Positions 54,782 to 55,833 of a stretch of DNA of 55,833 bases are shown here, piece after piece. The first letter of the stretch is position 1, and every line of letters begins with the position of its first letter. The DNA is taken from contig WJIN01000152.1 of assembly GCA_014730295.1 (NCBI GenBank), forward strand, positions 1 through 55,833. The letters run 5' to 3'. The stretch comes from Promethearchaeota archaeon. Lineage in GTDB: Archaea; Asgardarchaeota; Lokiarchaeia; Sigynarchaeales; SOKP01. The position numbers and the translations under genes are program-made. The notes below the pieces were generated by a model. The model made no database searches, was not told the DNA's origin, and saw nothing but the letters and a program-made list of their open reading frames with translations.

Positions 54782-55162
54782 ATGGAGGAGAATAAAGAAA
54801 AGGGTAGATCCTTGAGAATTGGAGTTCCAGTAATAAGAAAGTATGAGAAGATCGACGATTTTAGATCTTATTATGTTACTGGTGCAATTGGTGGATTTAA
54901 AACGAAATATGATTTTCGTTTAAGTTTTTACAATATAGATACTAATGATTTTATTATGAAAGCGGAAGAAAAAAAGAGTAGGAAAAATGTCAGAGATGAA
55001 GAATTAGAGGAACTTGTTACCGATTTAGAGTTAAAGCATGATGTTATGTGCGAGGTTATAATGAGTGAGACTGCTGCGAGAGAATTACATCAATTCATCG
55101 GTAGACAACTTAAAGCACGAGAAGAAGCGATAAAAATGTCTCAAAAAGGAACCAAAGATTAG
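54782..55162 (+). CDS. DUF3467-like small protein
   Basis: This 126-residue protein contains SYYVTGAIGGFKTKYDFRLS with FYNI, and near the end VIMSETAARELHQFIGRQL. This matches the outline of DUF3467 proteins (YDFRL-type strand, then a 'MSPxxAKxL' helix). The family is small, widespread in archaea and bacteria, and has no established function. Starts four bases after the winged-helix gene in the same operon. Such pairs may form a two-part regulator or an anti-restriction or virus-related module; both are guesses. Confidence 0.65.
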   Translation: MEENKEKGRSLRIGVPVIRKYEKIDDFRSYYVTGAIGGFKTKYDFRLSFYNIDTNDFIMKAEEKKSRKNVRDEELEELVTDLELKHDVMCEVIMSETAARELHQFIGRQLKAREEAIKMSQKGTKD

Positions 55163-55610
55163 AATTAATTATCTTAAAACAAATATCTGAGTTTCAATAA
55201 AGCGACTTTAATTACAAATCAAGAAATTTATATTCAAAATTCAATTTTTTTTTGGAAAATTCAATAGATTCTTGTGGTTAATTATATATGTCATTTAAAA
55301 CTCAAAAACTATTAGTGTTGTTGAAGATTTGTGATATACCGCAAATACAATATATACCTTGATGAAATGTCAGTCCATAATTATCTAAAGAAACAAGAAG
55401 AAATTAAATATATATCGGATTTAGTTTTTAAAGAATATTTTACCAGAAAAAATGTTCTTGGGATTAATAGCAGTTGTGTATTCAAATTTAATGAACATAA
55501 ACGAGAATGAATTTATTAGTGATATCACTCTGAGAAAATAAAATATATTAAAAATGCTAGTTATTTCAATAAATCTAAGGCTATCTTGGATATCTTAAAT
55601 CTTTACCATA
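55163..55610. other. AT-rich stretch with a decayed short frame
   Basis: A 47-codon frame at 55367-55510 (MSVHNYLKKQEEIKYIS...) and, further on in the same frame after three stops, 25 codons ending at 55622 (KYIKNASYFNKSKAILDIL) look like pieces of one decayed gene. No family recognised and no ribosome site. No other feature is seen. The G+C content rises at 55611, where the transposase remnant begins. Confidence 0.4.
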
Positions 55611-55833
55611 ATGACGACTGAGAAGCCAAAGGGTAAGGAAAGCTCATGGGCGTCCCGCAATTCTCTATTTTATCGTCGTCGATGGTTTATCGAGACCGGA
55701 TTTTCCGACTTAAATCGGATTAATCGGCGATGGCGTTCAAATTACGATAATGTGAGATATCTAGATATGCTGGCACGGCTGCTCCTTTATAACTCTTGGA
55801 AACTCAATAAAAAGCGTATCGAGCTTGCAAGAA
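55611..55833 (+). mobile_element. Transposase C-terminal fragment (DDE, IS4-like) at the window's right edge
   Basis: From the ATG at 55611 the frame is open to the window's end. The text NSLFYRRRWFIETGFSDLNR followed by RRWRSNYDNVRY and LLLYNSWKLNKK is the C-terminal catalytic region of archaeal DDE transposases: the Glu of the triad sits in the Y-x2-RW-x-IE box (RRRWFIE), and the NSWKL end is typical. The full enzyme would be about 350-400 residues, but this frame has only about 75 and no upstream part in the window. It is therefore a remnant or a junction. The DNA is visibly richer in G+C than the island to its left. Confidence 0.75.

Noticed and set aside
1..55833. tRNA, rRNA or riboswitch genes
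   Set aside because: No G+C-rich structured stretch with tRNA-like or rRNA-like sequence was seen outside the two edge remnants, which read as coding fragments. I could not run a covariance search.

Overview
The window is AT-rich DNA (roughly one third G+C by eye) and looks archaeal. TATA-like boxes lie close to start codons, and many genes lack a clear Shine-Dalgarno site. Family content is archaeal or mixed: VapBC modules, stand-alone Lrp/AsnC ligand-binding (RAM) domains, an HdrD-like Fe-S protein and a DUF364 protein. The HEAT plus leucine-rich-repeat protein, a 3-ketodihydrosphingosine-reductase-like SDR, the coiled-coil proteins and the large N-glycosylation-rich surface proteins would fit an Asgard archaeon (Promethearchaeota, Lokiarchaeia-like). 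That placement is an inference from gene content; no rRNA or tRNA gene was seen. Both ends of the window hold G+C-richer remnants (a transposase C-terminus on the right), as expected of a contig that breaks at repeats.

Layout. 1-5.1 kb: decayed element, broken AbrB gene, enoyl-CoA hydratase, VapBC-like pair, broken second antitoxin, Uma2-like nuclease and a beta-class DNA methyltransferase. 5.3-9.2 kb: a 1317-residue surface protein with 32 DUF285 repeats in two modules. 9.6-14.3 kb (minus strand): acetolactate-synthase-like ThDP enzyme, HEAT-LRR protein, coiled-coil protein, HdrD/CCG Fe-S protein. 14.6-22 kb: exported C45-like Ntn hydrolase, coiled-coil protein, DUF6125-like protein, an EamA transporter fused to a RAM domain followed by a free RAM domain, MscS channel, and an unknown 533-residue coiled-coil protein. 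22.2-27.9 kb: sodium:solute symporter with a 34-residue partner, two tandem paralogous SDRs, MFS transporter.

28-33.3 kb: two tandem giant membrane proteins with an extracellular FG-GAP/integrin-like propeller and a multi-helix membrane domain. A third gene at 45.3 kb encodes only that membrane domain. 33.4-41.4 kb: small membrane protein plus KDSR-like SDR, cyclophilin-like protein, family 3 glycoside hydrolase, another SDR, DUF364 protein, APC permease. 41.5-45 kb: a membrane-anchored sialidase-like propeller, two membrane microproteins of 56 and 34 residues, and a membrane-anchored gingipain-type (C25) protease. With the DUF285 protein and the FG-GAP proteins, this stretch reads as a cell-surface and extracellular-glycan/protein-processing region.

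46.2-55.8 kb is accessory DNA: a 5'-truncated SNF2 helicase, then a more AT-rich island. The island carries an 810-residue protein (cyclin-like N-terminus, five near-identical ~80-residue modules, RecB/Cas4-type PD-(D/E)XK nuclease), a decayed zinc-ribbon gene, an RHH regulator, an unknown cysteine-pair protein, a winged-helix-like gene coupled to a DUF3467-like gene, and a transposase remnant. The modular nuclease and the FG-GAP/membrane-domain family are the best candidates for undescribed systems.
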